A stretch of 8,073 nucleotides of DNA. Origin: Acidobacteriota bacterium (lineage in GTDB: Bacteria > Acidobacteriota > Blastocatellia > Pyrinomonadales > Pyrinomonadaceae). Positions within the stretch are counted from its first letter, which is position 1, and each line of letters starts with the position of its first letter. Positions 1-5,853 of the stretch are shown piece by piece. Where the stretch lies: contig JACCYR010000415.1 of assembly GCA_013696385.1 (NCBI GenBank), positions 1-8,073 of the forward strand, read 5' to 3'. A program made the translations under genes and the position numbers. A model generated the notes under the pieces. It saw only the letters and a program-made list of their open reading frames with translations. It did not search any database and was not told where the DNA came from.

Positions 1-713
1 GCTTGGTTTAAGCCGACAAAGATTGAGCGCGAGATAATACTGTGTCCGATATTAAATTCGGAGATTTCGGGAATCGCCGCCAGTGCGCCGACGTTTCGGT
101 AAGTTAAACCGTGTCCCGCCGCGACAATTAAACCTAAACTTTTTGCGTCAACGGCGGCTTTTTTTATTCTCTCAATTTCCTGTGCGGCACGGAGCGAACC
201 TTCGCCGTGAGCAGCGCGTGCTCCGAGAGTCATTTCGGCATATTCGGCGGTGCAGATTTCGATTTGTTGTGCGCCGGATTTGTCGGCGGCTTCAATTTGC
301 TTTTCGTCCGGGTCAATAAAAATGCTGACAAAAATTCCGACTCCGCGCAGCCGGTCAATAGCAACGCACACATTTTCAAGATTGTTGATAACGTCTAATC
401 CGCCTGTCGTAGTAATTTCGCTTGGATTTTCAGGCACGAGCGAAACCGCATTGGGCTTTGTATCAGCCGCGATATTTATCATTTCTTTGGTTGTCGCCAT
501 CTCGACATTTAAATATGTTGTAACGACGGAGCGAAGAAGTTCAATATCTCTGTCTTGGATGTGCCGGCGGTCTTGGCGCAGGTGAACAGTGATGCCGTCT
601 GCGCCCGCTTGCTCGCAGATGACGGCGGCAGTAATAATGCTCGGTTCGATAGTTTTACGGGCTTCTCTGATTGTCGCAACGTGGTCTATGTTGACTTTTA
701 ATTTCGCGGTCAT
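1..713 (-). CDS. pdxJ: Pyridoxine 5'-phosphate synthase, 3' end cut by window edge
   Basis: Condenses 3-amino-2-oxopropyl phosphate (1-amino-acetone-3-phosphate) with 1-deoxy-D-xylulose 5-phosphate to give pyridoxine 5'-phosphate, the last ring-closing step of the DXP-dependent vitamin B6 pathway; cytosolic TIM barrel. Reading from ATG 713-711, 237 complete codons remain open to the edge. The protein begins KVNIDHVATIREAR, the family's N-terminal signature, followed by GADGITVHLRQDRRHIQDRD at about residues 37-56 (His44, Arg46 and His51 are the expected active-site residues), Glu71 in VEMA, GGLDV at 104-108, AGHGLTY around His201 and NIGH around His224. About 5-15 C-terminal residues should be missing. 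The segment IEICTAEYA (from 151) differs from the usual IE-hydrophobic-HTG-x-YA by Cys for His and Ala for Gly, though Glu152 is kept. There is no clear Shine-Dalgarno sequence. It lies 81 bases downstream of the glycosyltransferase on the same strand, so co-transcription is possible. Identification is very secure. Confidence 0.96.
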   Translation of the reverse strand, partial: MTAKLKVNIDHVATIREARKTIEPSIITAAVICEQAGADGITVHLRQDRRHIQDRDIELLRSVVTTYLNVEMATTKEMINIAADTKPNAVSLVPENPSEITTTGGLDVINNLENVCVAIDRLRGVGIFVSIFIDPDEKQIEAADKSGAQQIEICTAEYAEMTLGARAAHGEGSLRAAQEIERIKKAAVDAKSLGLIVAAGHGLTYRNVGALAAIPEISEFNIGHSIISRSIFVGLNQ

Positions 714-725
714 AAACATTAGATT

Positions 726-792
726 GCCACAAAATTGCACAAAAGACACAAAATTTCTGATTTTTTTTGTGATTTCTGTGCATTTTTGCGGC
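726..792. repeat. Imperfect inverted repeat between glycosyltransferase and pdxJ
   Basis: The gap between the two minus-strand genes is almost entirely an imperfect palindrome. The core arms 736-753 and 765-782 match at 15 of 18 positions when one is reverse-complemented, with an 11-base loop. The similarity extends outward to the motif GCCAC at 726-730 and its counterpart GCGGC at 788-792. The arms are built from loosely repeated CACAAAA / TTTTGTG blocks. In the direction of transcription (minus strand) it could fold in the intercistronic mRNA. A run of A or T lies on either side, so a weak bidirectional terminator is possible, but a dispersed repeat element fits equally well. Confidence 0.6.
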
Positions 793-794
793 GA

Positions 795-1535
795 TTATTT
801 TTTATCATAAACGCCGCGTTTCGTATTCTGGCGAATTTGCCGAACTTCGTTGAACATTCTTTGGCTGTCGCGGAAAACGCTCACCGTTGTTCCGTCGCAA
901 TGATTCCAGCGCACCGGAATTTCTTTTAATTTTAAATCATGATAATTGGCAACATAGAGAAATTCGACATCGAAACCGAAACGGTCAATCGTCATCAGGT
1001 CGAAAAGAGGATGAAATTTTTTCATATTAAAGGCTTTAAATCCGCACTGCGTATCCCAAAAAGGCAAACCCGTCAAAGTTCTGACAATTAAGTTGAAAAC
1101 TTTGCCGCCTTGCTCGCGTCGCCACGGTTGATGAACTCCGATTAAACTTCTGTCAAGCGCACGCGAACCAAAAGTTAGATCATATTCGCCGTTTTGAATC
1201 GGTGCGACAAGTTTTGGCAACTCGGAAATCGGCGTTGACAAATCCGCGTCCGAAAAGAGCGCGATGTCGCCGACGGATGTCAACAGACCGGTTTTTACGG
1301 CGAAACCCTTGCCGCGATTTTGTTCGTAACGAATGACTTTAGTTTCGATTTTCGGAAAATCAGCGCATGACGCACGCGCAACTTCCGCCGTCGCGTCGGT
1401 TGAGCCGTCGTCAACGACAATCAATTCTGCTGAAAAATTTCCTTTTTCTATGTAAGCAAGAATTTTTCTGACTGATTCGCCAAGCCGTGACTGTTCGTTA
1501 TATGCCGGAATGACAATTGAAAGAGTAGATTTCAT
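795..1535 (-). CDS. Family 2 glycosyltransferase, dolichyl-phosphate beta-glucosyltransferase-like
   Basis: A 246-residue GT-A fold enzyme predicted to move a sugar from a nucleotide sugar to a polyprenyl-phosphate or similar lipid carrier at the inner face of the membrane. Visible motifs are IVIPAYNE (residues 7-14), VVDDGSTD (40-47) for nucleotide binding, NRGKGFAVKTG (73-83), the metal-binding DAD in SDADLSTPISE (95-105), GSRALDRS (123-130), WRREQGGKVFN (138-148), and DTQCGFKAF (161-169) followed by FGFDVEFLYVA (186-196). The STPISE, WRR and DTQCGFK set is characteristic of the ALG5/dolichyl-phosphate-glucose synthase branch more than of general GT2 enzymes. There is no C-terminal membrane segment, unlike GtrB/ArnC types. 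Start ATG 1535-1533 leaves the usual very short N-terminus before the first strand; no Shine-Dalgarno sequence is seen. Acceptor and sugar are not determinable. It is divergent to ctp and lies upstream of pdxJ on the same strand. Confidence 0.88.
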   Translation of the reverse strand: MKSTLSIVIPAYNEQSRLGESVRKILAYIEKGNFSAELIVVDDGSTDATAEVARASCADFPKIETKVIRYEQNRGKGFAVKTGLLTSVGDIALFSDADLSTPISELPKLVAPIQNGEYDLTFGSRALDRSLIGVHQPWRREQGGKVFNLIVRTLTGLPFWDTQCGFKAFNMKKFHPLFDLMTIDRFGFDVEFLYVANYHDLKLKEIPVRWNHCDGTTVSVFRDSQRMFNEVRQIRQNTKRGVYDKK

Positions 1536-1545
1536 TTGATAAAAA

Positions 1546-1560
1546 GCTAATGGTAAATTG
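1546..1560. repeat. Degenerate single copy of the TGGTAAA-type repeat
   Basis: GCTAATGGTAAATTG here matches GCTAAATGGTAAAT in the left arm of the element at 6567-6634 except for one missing A. Both copies lie in a short gap immediately upstream of a start codon and in the same orientation to it (here read on the minus strand, toward the glycosyltransferase). It is too short to exclude chance, but the AT-rich heptad pattern and position suggest a decayed copy. Confidence 0.35.
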
Positions 1561-1667
1561 TTATTGTATAATTTGTAAATCTTTCATCGCTGAATTTATG
1601 TGATTTGTTTTAATTGACAACCAAACACTGACTTTCGACAACAAAAATATGATATAGTTTTTAATCT

Positions 1668-1672
1668 GGAGA
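1668..1672 (+). promoter_or_regulatory. Shine-Dalgarno sequence of ctp
   Basis: GGAGA lies 7 bases before ATG 1680 and supports this start. It is the only strong ribosome-binding site I can find in the window. Confidence 0.7.
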
Positions 1673-1679
1673 ATTTATA

Positions 1680-3323
1680 ATGAGCAAAAAATTAGGCATA
1701 ATTGCTATTTTATTAGTTATCGTCGGAGCAGTTTTCGGCGGGCTTTTCGGCAGATTGCCGATTGAATCTTCGGCAGACACGGCTTTAACGCCAGAAAAGG
1801 TTGTCGCCGATTACCGCGAAGCGTTGGATGTAATTGATAATAATTACGTCGGACCGATTGACCACGAAAAAGTTACGGAAAGTTCGATTCAAAGTATGCT
1901 GTTTACGCTTGACCCGCATTCTTCATTTTTTACCCGTGATGAGTTTCGCAAACTTTACGAAGACCAATCTTCGCAGTTCTACGGCATCGGCGTTTCGATT
2001 TTGCGCCACCGCGACGCTGTTTATGTTCAATCGGTTATTCCCAACACACCGGCTGACAAAGCCGGTTTGCGCTACGGTGATAAATTTTTGGTGATAGAAG
2101 GCAAAGACGCGACCGAGTATTCAAGCGCGGAAGTTTCCAAAAACGTGCGCGGGATGCGCGGAACACCCGTTAATATCAAAATCGGACGTGCCGGAAGCGA
2201 CAAGCCGCTTGACTTTACCATCGTGCGCGGCGGCGTTCCGCTTCCTTCGATTCGCAATTATTTTATGCTCAAGGATGGCGTTGGTTATGTCGGTTTTACC
2301 GGCGGATTTCAGGAAACAAGTGCCGACGAACTCGACCGGGCAATTGCCGATTTGAAGGAACAAGGAATGCAAAGCCTTGTGCTTGACCTGCGCGGCAATC
2401 CGGGCGGACTGCTTCCGCAAGCCATCGAGGTTGTCAGCCGGTTTGTGCCGAGCAGTCAAACGGTTGTTTCCGTCAAAGGTCGCTCCTCGCGTTATGCAAA
2501 ATCGCAGGAATTACTCACGGTCGGCGGCAATACACAGGATTTTCCGCTAGTCGTGATGATTGACGGCGGTTCGGCTTCGGCTTCGGAGATTGTGGCGGGC
2601 GCAATTCAGGATTATGGGCGCGGATTGATTGTCGGAGGCGACAGTTTTGGTAAAGGTTTGGTTCAGAGAGTTTTTCCGCTTCCTTACGGCACGGGATTGA
2701 CTTTAACAACGGCGCGGTATTACACGCCTTTCGGACGATCTTTGCAAAGAGATTATTCGAGCGGTTCAATTTACGATTACTACACGCATCATACCGGAGA
2801 TGAAGACGGAACAACTCCAACGACGGACGCAAAACCGAAACCGGCGGGAAGTCCCGTAGCGACGGCAGGCGGCAGAGTCTTTTACGGCGGACGCGGTATC
2901 GAACCGGATGTCAGAGTTCCCGCACTCGCCTTTACGCCTTTGCGTTTCCGCATAAAAGAAGCGGCATTTTTCTTTGTTCGTCAACTTATTGCCGGTCAAA
3001 TCAAGGGTTTTGAAAATTATAAAATTGACAAGCAAAATTATAAACAAACCGTTCAGCCAAGCGATTTTCAAATAAACGATAAATTGTTTGAGGCTTTCCG
3101 TGCATTTACCATAAAAGATAAGGAAAGCGGTTTGGCGGCGGAAAACTTTAACAGCCAGACCGATTATGCAAAATCGCGCCTGCGCGAAGAACTTGCCACC
3201 GCAAATAATTCAAGCGAAGCCGGACAACAAGTTTTTATCGAAACCGACCCGCAGGTCTTAAAAGCGGTTGAAGCAATTCCCGATGCAAAAAAATTATTAG
3301 GCAGTATAATGGCAAATAAATGA
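1680..3323 (+). CDS. C-terminal processing protease (carboxyl-terminal peptidase, family S41A)
   Basis: A serine protease of the Ctp/Prc/tail-specific family that trims or degrades envelope proteins by recognising their C-termini through a PDZ domain. In the 547 residues: a hydrophobic N-terminal anchor or uncleaved signal (about 6-24) placing the rest outside the cytoplasm; an N-terminal helical part with MLFTLDPHSSFF (73-84); a PDZ domain (about 98-183; GIGV and PADKAGLRYGDKFLVIEG); and an S41 core with LVLDLRGNPGGLL (233-245), GGSASASEIVAGA (296-308) and FGKGLVQ (323-329). Ser300 and Lys325 have the 25-residue spacing of the Ser-Lys dyad, and Gln329 is the usual third residue. After YYTPFGRSLQ an insert of roughly 45 residues (about 357-402), rich in Tyr, Gly, Thr and Pro, precedes GRGIEPD, which in ordinary Ctp proteins follows almost directly. 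A C-terminal helical extension of about 120 residues follows. The start is supported by GGAGA. A hairpin follows the stop. Substrates are unknown. Confidence 0.95.
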   Translation: MSKKLGIIAILLVIVGAVFGGLFGRLPIESSADTALTPEKVVADYREALDVIDNNYVGPIDHEKVTESSIQSMLFTLDPHSSFFTRDEFRKLYEDQSSQFYGIGVSILRHRDAVYVQSVIPNTPADKAGLRYGDKFLVIEGKDATEYSSAEVSKNVRGMRGTPVNIKIGRAGSDKPLDFTIVRGGVPLPSIRNYFMLKDGVGYVGFTGGFQETSADELDRAIADLKEQGMQSLVLDLRGNPGGLLPQAIEVVSRFVPSSQTVVSVKGRSSRYAKSQELLTVGGNTQDFPLVVMIDGGSASASEIVAGAIQDYGRGLIVGGDSFGKGLVQRVFPLPYGTGLTLTTARYYTPFGRSLQRDYSSGSIYDYYTHHTGDEDGTTPTTDAKPKPAGSPVATAGGRVFYGGRGIEPDVRVPALAFTPLRFRIKEAAFFFVRQLIAGQIKGFENYKIDKQNYKQTVQPSDFQINDKLFEAFRAFTIKDKESGLAAENFNSQTDYAKSRLREELATANNSSEAGQQVFIETDPQVLKAVEAIPDAKKLLGSIMANK

Positions 3324-3342
3324 TTGCTGCACGGTAAATCGG

Positions 3343-3401
3343 CGGCACGGTGAAAAATTCAAAATTTCAAACAACAGAATTTTCCCGTGTCGCATATTTT
3401 T
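3343..3401 (+). terminator. Probable weak intrinsic terminator after ctp
   Basis: An imperfect stem forms between 3343-3360 (CGGCACGGTG then AAAAATTC) and 3377-3392 (GAATTTT then CCCGTGTCG), with a 16-base loop. A short T run (3397-3401) follows four bases after the stem. The stem has two bulged positions and much A-T pairing, so termination may be partial. The position, 20 bases after the ctp stop and before the candidate pfk promoter, fits a transcript end. Confidence 0.45.
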
Positions 3402-3427
3402 GTGTTTTCGGACAGATAGAATAGAAT
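3400..3427 (+). promoter_or_regulatory. Candidate promoter for the phosphofructokinase gene
   Basis: TTGTGT (3400-3405) is separated by 16 bases from TAGAAT (3422-3427). The -10 box matches the sigma-70 consensus at five of six bases but the -35 only at three. It would begin transcription about ten bases before ATG 3445, giving a very short leader. The place between a putative terminator and the gene makes it plausible; the sequence alone is weak. Confidence 0.3.
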
Positions 3428-3444
3428 ATCCTCGGCTTTCAGTT

Positions 3445-4542
3445 ATGTATAAACAAATCGGAGTGATAACAGGCGGAGGCGACGCTCCGGGATTAAATGC
3501 GGTGATTCGTTCAGTTGTCCGCACAGCCATTAAAGAGTTCGGGATGAAAGTTACCGGAATCGAAGATAGTTTTGAAGGACTTCTCGGCGAAACGCAAACG
3601 ATGAAACTGACGACCAGAGCCGTCAGCGGAATTTTGCCTCGCGGCGGAACAATGCTTGGCACACGCAACACCGGCGGTTTTTGCTGCTTTGTCGAGGATA
3701 AAGTAGTTTTCCCCGAAGAAACGATTAAAGAAGCAATTGAAAATCTGCGAAAACTCGAAATCGAAGCACTCGTCGTTATCGGTGGTGATGGAACTTTGGC
3801 AATCGCGCAGGAATTTTACAAGCGCGGAATACCGGTCATCGGCGTTCCGAAAACAATTGATAATGATTTAGCCGCAACCGAACTAACTTTTGGATTTATG
3901 ACGGCAATTGATATTGCTACCGAAGCTCTCGACCGCCTTCATACAACCGCCGCTTCGCACGACCGCGTGATGATTCTGGAAGTGATGGGTAGGCATACCG
4001 GCTGGATTGCGCTGCACGCCGGTCTGGCGGGAAGCGCGGACGTAATTTTAATTCCCGAAATTCCGTTTTCATTTGAATCTATGGTGCAAAAAGTTCGCGC
4101 CCGCGAGAAAAGCGGTTCGCGTTTTACAAACATAGTTGTTGCCGAAGGCGCGAAGGAAGTTGGAAAATCTGAAATTTATCAAGACTTCGGTGATATAAAA
4201 TCTGCGCCGCGTCTGGGCGGAATCGGTGATTACGTAAGACACAAGGTTGAAGAGATGACCGGAAAAGAATCACGCTGCGTTGTACTTGGACATCTTCAGC
4301 GCGGCGGAAGTCCAAATGCTTTTGACCGAATGCTCGGAACAAATTTCGGCGCGTGTGCGGTTCGTGCTTTGGCAAACGGTCAGGTTGGAAAAATGGTGGC
4401 TTTGCAAGCCGGATATGTTGTAAATGTGCCGCTTTCCGAAGCGATAGCTAACGTCAAAACCGTGCCGGTTAACGGGCAGCTCGTCCGCACGGCACGCGAC
4501 ATCGGTATTTCATTTGCCGCACCGAAAGAAGCAAAACTGTAA
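3445..4542 (+). CDS. pfkA: 6-phosphofructokinase, group III, predicted ATP-dependent
   Basis: Phosphorylates fructose 6-phosphate to fructose 1,6-bisphosphate in glycolysis; cytosolic. The 365 residues show GVITGGGDAPGLNAVIR (6-22), PRGGTMLGTRN (65-75), VVIGGDGTLA (110-119), GVPKTIDNDL (133-142, Asp139 the expected catalytic base), MGRHTGW (181-187) and GHLQRGGSP (282-290). The phosphoryl-donor positions are mixed: Gly116 in GGDG is the ATP-type residue (pyrophosphate enzymes usually have Asp), while Lys136 in PKTIDND is common in pyrophosphate-dependent and group III enzymes. By analogy with actinobacterial group III ATP enzymes, the Gly suggests ATP. I chose ATG 3445 because it places the first strand three residues in, as is normal. 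An in-frame TTG at 3400 would add 15 unconserved residues across the putative promoter. No Shine-Dalgarno sequence is evident. It is followed at once by the repeat hairpin before greA. Confidence 0.93.
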   Translation: MYKQIGVITGGGDAPGLNAVIRSVVRTAIKEFGMKVTGIEDSFEGLLGETQTMKLTTRAVSGILPRGGTMLGTRNTGGFCCFVEDKVVFPEETIKEAIENLRKLEIEALVVIGGDGTLAIAQEFYKRGIPVIGVPKTIDNDLAATELTFGFMTAIDIATEALDRLHTTAASHDRVMILEVMGRHTGWIALHAGLAGSADVILIPEIPFSFESMVQKVRAREKSGSRFTNIVVAEGAKEVGKSEIYQDFGDIKSAPRLGGIGDYVRHKVEEMTGKESRCVVLGHLQRGGSPNAFDRMLGTNFGACAVRALANGQVGKMVALQAGYVVNVPLSEAIANVKTVPVNGQLVRTARDIGISFAAPKEAKL

Positions 4543-4543
4543 A

Positions 4544-4602
4544 AATTCCAGATTCCAGATTCCAAATTTAAATCTGGAATCTGGAATCTGGAATCTGGAA
4601 TT
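4544..4602. repeat. TCTGGAA heptad repeat hairpin filling the pfkA-greA gap
   Basis: The left side has three tandem heptads of TTCCAGA type (4546-4566, the third ending in AAA). The right side has four exact TCTGGAA heptads (4573-4600), the reverse complement of the left units. Positions 4544-4564 and 4582-4602 form a perfect 21-base inverted repeat, with further pairing registers possible because the units are identical. It starts two bases after the pfkA stop and ends two bases before the greA ATG. No T run follows, so it is not a standard terminator. The last unit puts GGA five bases before the greA start, where it might serve as a minimal ribosome-binding site. Confidence 0.92.
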
Positions 4603-4604
4603 AT

Positions 4605-5072
4605 ATGAAAGCAGTCAGAAAAAAATTACAAATAGAATTAGACCAACTCGAAGAAGAACTTCATTTCAAACTACCGAAAGAAATTCAAAAGGCGCGGGAA
4701 TTCGGTGATTTACGCGAAAACGCCGAGTATAAAGCCGCAATGGAACGCCAATCAATGGTGCAGGCGCGAATAAGGCAGGTGCGCCAACGCTTGAGCGAGG
4801 TCGAATCCATTGACCTTTCCAAAATTCCGACCGACCGTGTAGCTTACGGTTCAAAAATTGTTTTATACGACCTTGACCGCGACGAAGATGTAACTTACAA
4901 ATTAGTAACTTCCGAAGAAAGCGACCCCGACAAAGGTTTGATTTCAACCGTTTCGCCGATCGGACAAGGTTTGATGGGTAAACAAGAAGGCGACGAAGTA
5001 AAGATAAAAACGCCGAACGGCTGGCGCAATTTTGAGATTAAACAGTTGACAACAATCCACGAGCAGAGATAA
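4605..5072 (+). CDS. greA: Transcript cleavage factor GreA
   Basis: Enters the secondary channel of RNA polymerase and stimulates cleavage of backtracked RNA, rescuing stalled elongation complexes. The 155-residue protein has an N-terminal antiparallel coiled coil (about 1-72) whose tip carries the signature EFGDLRENAEYKAA (32-45); Asp35 and Glu38 correspond to the acidic pair that coordinates the catalytic magnesium. The C-terminal FKBP-like domain (about 77-150) has VAYGSKIVLYD, LISTVSPIGQGLMGK and a closing IKTPNGWRNFEIKQL strand. Length is close to the family's usual 155-160. The ATG chosen starts at MKAVRKKLQIELDQL, the normal first helix. It sits two bases after a perfect repeat hairpin, so its start could be partly occluded or read through from pfkA. 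An unrelated repeat element begins straight after its stop. Confidence 0.96.
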   Translation: MKAVRKKLQIELDQLEEELHFKLPKEIQKAREFGDLRENAEYKAAMERQSMVQARIRQVRQRLSEVESIDLSKIPTDRVAYGSKIVLYDLDRDEDVTYKLVTSEESDPDKGLISTVSPIGQGLMGKQEGDEVKIKTPNGWRNFEIKQLTTIHEQR

Positions 5073-5170
5073 GTTTGCAGAGTTTCAGGTAGTTGTAGAA
5101 AGTTTCGGAAAGTTTGAAGAATTTTTATTACTCTGCAACTCTAAAACTCTCTGCAACTTTCTGCAAACTT
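5073..5170. repeat. Decamer-type inverted repeat filling the greA-phosphatidyltransferase gap
   Basis: From the greA stop onward the left part reads as five units of about ten bases, each beginning GTT (GTTTGCAGA, GTTTCAGGTA, GTTGTAGAAA, GTTTCGGAAA, GTTTGAAGAA; 5073-5121). The right part (5132-5169) contains TCTGCAACTC, an 8-base variant, TCTGCAACTT and TCTGCAAACT. The outermost ten bases of each side pair perfectly (AGTTTGCAGA with TCTGCAAACT); inside, pairing is patchy. It ends nine bases before the next start codon. It looks like an older, more diverged member of the same style of intergenic element as 4544-4602, with a longer unit. Confidence 0.7.
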
Positions 5171-5178
5171 TAGAAAAA

Positions 5179-5814
5179 ATGTTTGGAGCAAGCATCGGAC
5201 GCGGAGCAATGCGAATCATCAATGCGATGGTGCGCTGGCTGGCGTTTGGCGGCATAAATCCGAACATTTTAACCGTCGTTGGCGTTACGATAAATGTTGG
5301 CTGCGGTGTGCTGTTTGGCTTTGGCGAATTTTTTGGGGCGGGCATTGTCTTAATTGTCGCTAATCTTTTCGATATGCTGGACGGCAACGTCGCGCGGCTG
5401 ACCAGCAGAGTTACGCGCTTTGGCGGTTTTCTCGATTCGTCGCTTGACCGTCTTTCCGATATGGTCGCCTTTCTTGGTTTAATAGTTTTTTATGCTAGCA
5501 ACACGCCGCAACACTCTCTTTTAAATGTTACGCTAGCCGGAATCGGAATGATTTTCTCGGTGATGGTCAGTTATACGACAGCGCGTTCCGAAGGTTTTGG
5601 TGTTAAGGCTAATGTCGGATTTCTGCAACGCCCGGAAAGAATTGTTTTGTTGATAATTGGTGCGCTTTCGACATTTCCGAATTCGACTTCGTTTTTTGCC
5701 AACCGGATGCCGCAAGTGCTTTGGGTTTTGGCAGTTGGTTCGCTTTGGACGTTTATTCACCGAATGTTTTATATTTGGAAGGAAATTAGAAAAATTGAAG
5801 CAGTCAACTCGTAG
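5179..5814 (+). CDS. CDP-alcohol phosphatidyltransferase, phosphatidylinositol-phosphate-synthase-like
   Basis: Integral membrane enzyme that moves the phosphatidyl (or similar) group from a CDP-lipid to an alcohol to make a phospholipid head group. The complete family motif is present: Asp65-x2-Asp68-Gly69-x2-Ala72-Arg73, then Gly82, Asp86 and Asp90, which bind the two metals and the CDP group. Of 211 residues, about five or six hydrophobic segments are visible (roughly 28-48, 52-66, 95-107, 115-131, 154-166, 180-195). The segment ARSEGFGVKANVGFLQRPERIVLL (135-158) resembles the region after the motif in archaeal and mycobacterial inositol-phosphate phosphatidyltransferases more than in classic PgsA, hence the call. 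Glycerol phosphate or another polyol acceptor remains possible. An SD is lacking; the start gives a short amphipathic N-terminus typical of the family. It is likely co-transcribed with the two small genes downstream. Confidence 0.85.
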   Translation: MFGASIGRGAMRIINAMVRWLAFGGINPNILTVVGVTINVGCGVLFGFGEFFGAGIVLIVANLFDMLDGNVARLTSRVTRFGGFLDSSLDRLSDMVAFLGLIVFYASNTPQHSLLNVTLAGIGMIFSVMVSYTTARSEGFGVKANVGFLQRPERIVLLIIGALSTFPNSTSFFANRMPQVLWVLAVGSLWTFIHRMFYIWKEIRKIEAVNS

Positions 5815-5827
5815 TCAGCAAGCAAAA

Positions 5828-5853
5828 TTGATAACTGATAATTGATAATTGTT
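5828..5853. repeat. TTGATAA heptad tandem repeat ending at the next start codon
   Basis: Three full heptads, TTGATAA, CTGATAA and TTGATAA, and a partial fourth (TTGTT) run directly into ATG 5854. Because the period is 7, the TGA and TAA in each unit fall in successive frames (5829, 5836, 5843 and 5832, 5839, 5846), closing all three forward frames before the gene starts. Unlike the elements at 4544 and 6567 there is no adjacent inverted copy. A 12-base complement of 5831-5842 exists inside the gene at 5935-5946. Confidence 0.85.

Larger units (their letters stand above)
1536..1679. promoter_or_regulatory. Divergent intergenic region carrying ctp and glycosyltransferase promoters
   Basis: This AT-rich gap separates genes transcribed away from each other, so it must hold a promoter for each. 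On the plus strand there is a perfect TTGACA at 1614-1619 and TATAAT at 1567-1572, but they are in the wrong order to form one promoter. TATGAT (1648-1653) and TATAGT (1653-1658) are candidate -10 boxes for ctp, without a well-spaced consensus -35. The region is promoter-like, but I cannot fix the start sites. The part next to the glycosyltransferase (1546-1560) resembles a repeat unit found at 6567-6634. Confidence 0.4.

Noticed and set aside
83..810. Plus-strand frames over pdxJ and the following gap
   Set aside because: They are shadows of pdxJ, which is conserved on the minus strand across the entire stretch.
2121..2459. Minus-strand reading frames opposite ctp, including one of 112 residues
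   Set aside because: They lie wholly inside a conserved gene, show no recognisable motifs, and reflect the opposite strand of a codon-biased coding region.
3400..3444. TTG start extending the phosphofructokinase by 15 residues
   Set aside because: The extension is unlike the family N-terminus and runs through a putative promoter; ATG 3445 gives the normal beginning.
4544..4602. CRISPR array or intrinsic terminator at the heptad hairpins
   Set aside because: Units of seven bases without spacers are not CRISPR, and no T run follows the stems at 4544-4602 or 6567-6634.
4514..4708. A 64-residue plus-strand reading frame across the TCTGGAA repeat into greA
   Set aside because: It overlaps the ends of two firm genes in another frame, and its middle is translated repeat (heptads give a repetitive peptide).
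5842..5853. TTG start extending the PGPGW protein by four residues
   Set aside because: Those codons lie in the tandem TTGATAA repeat and ATG 5854 is immediately downstream.
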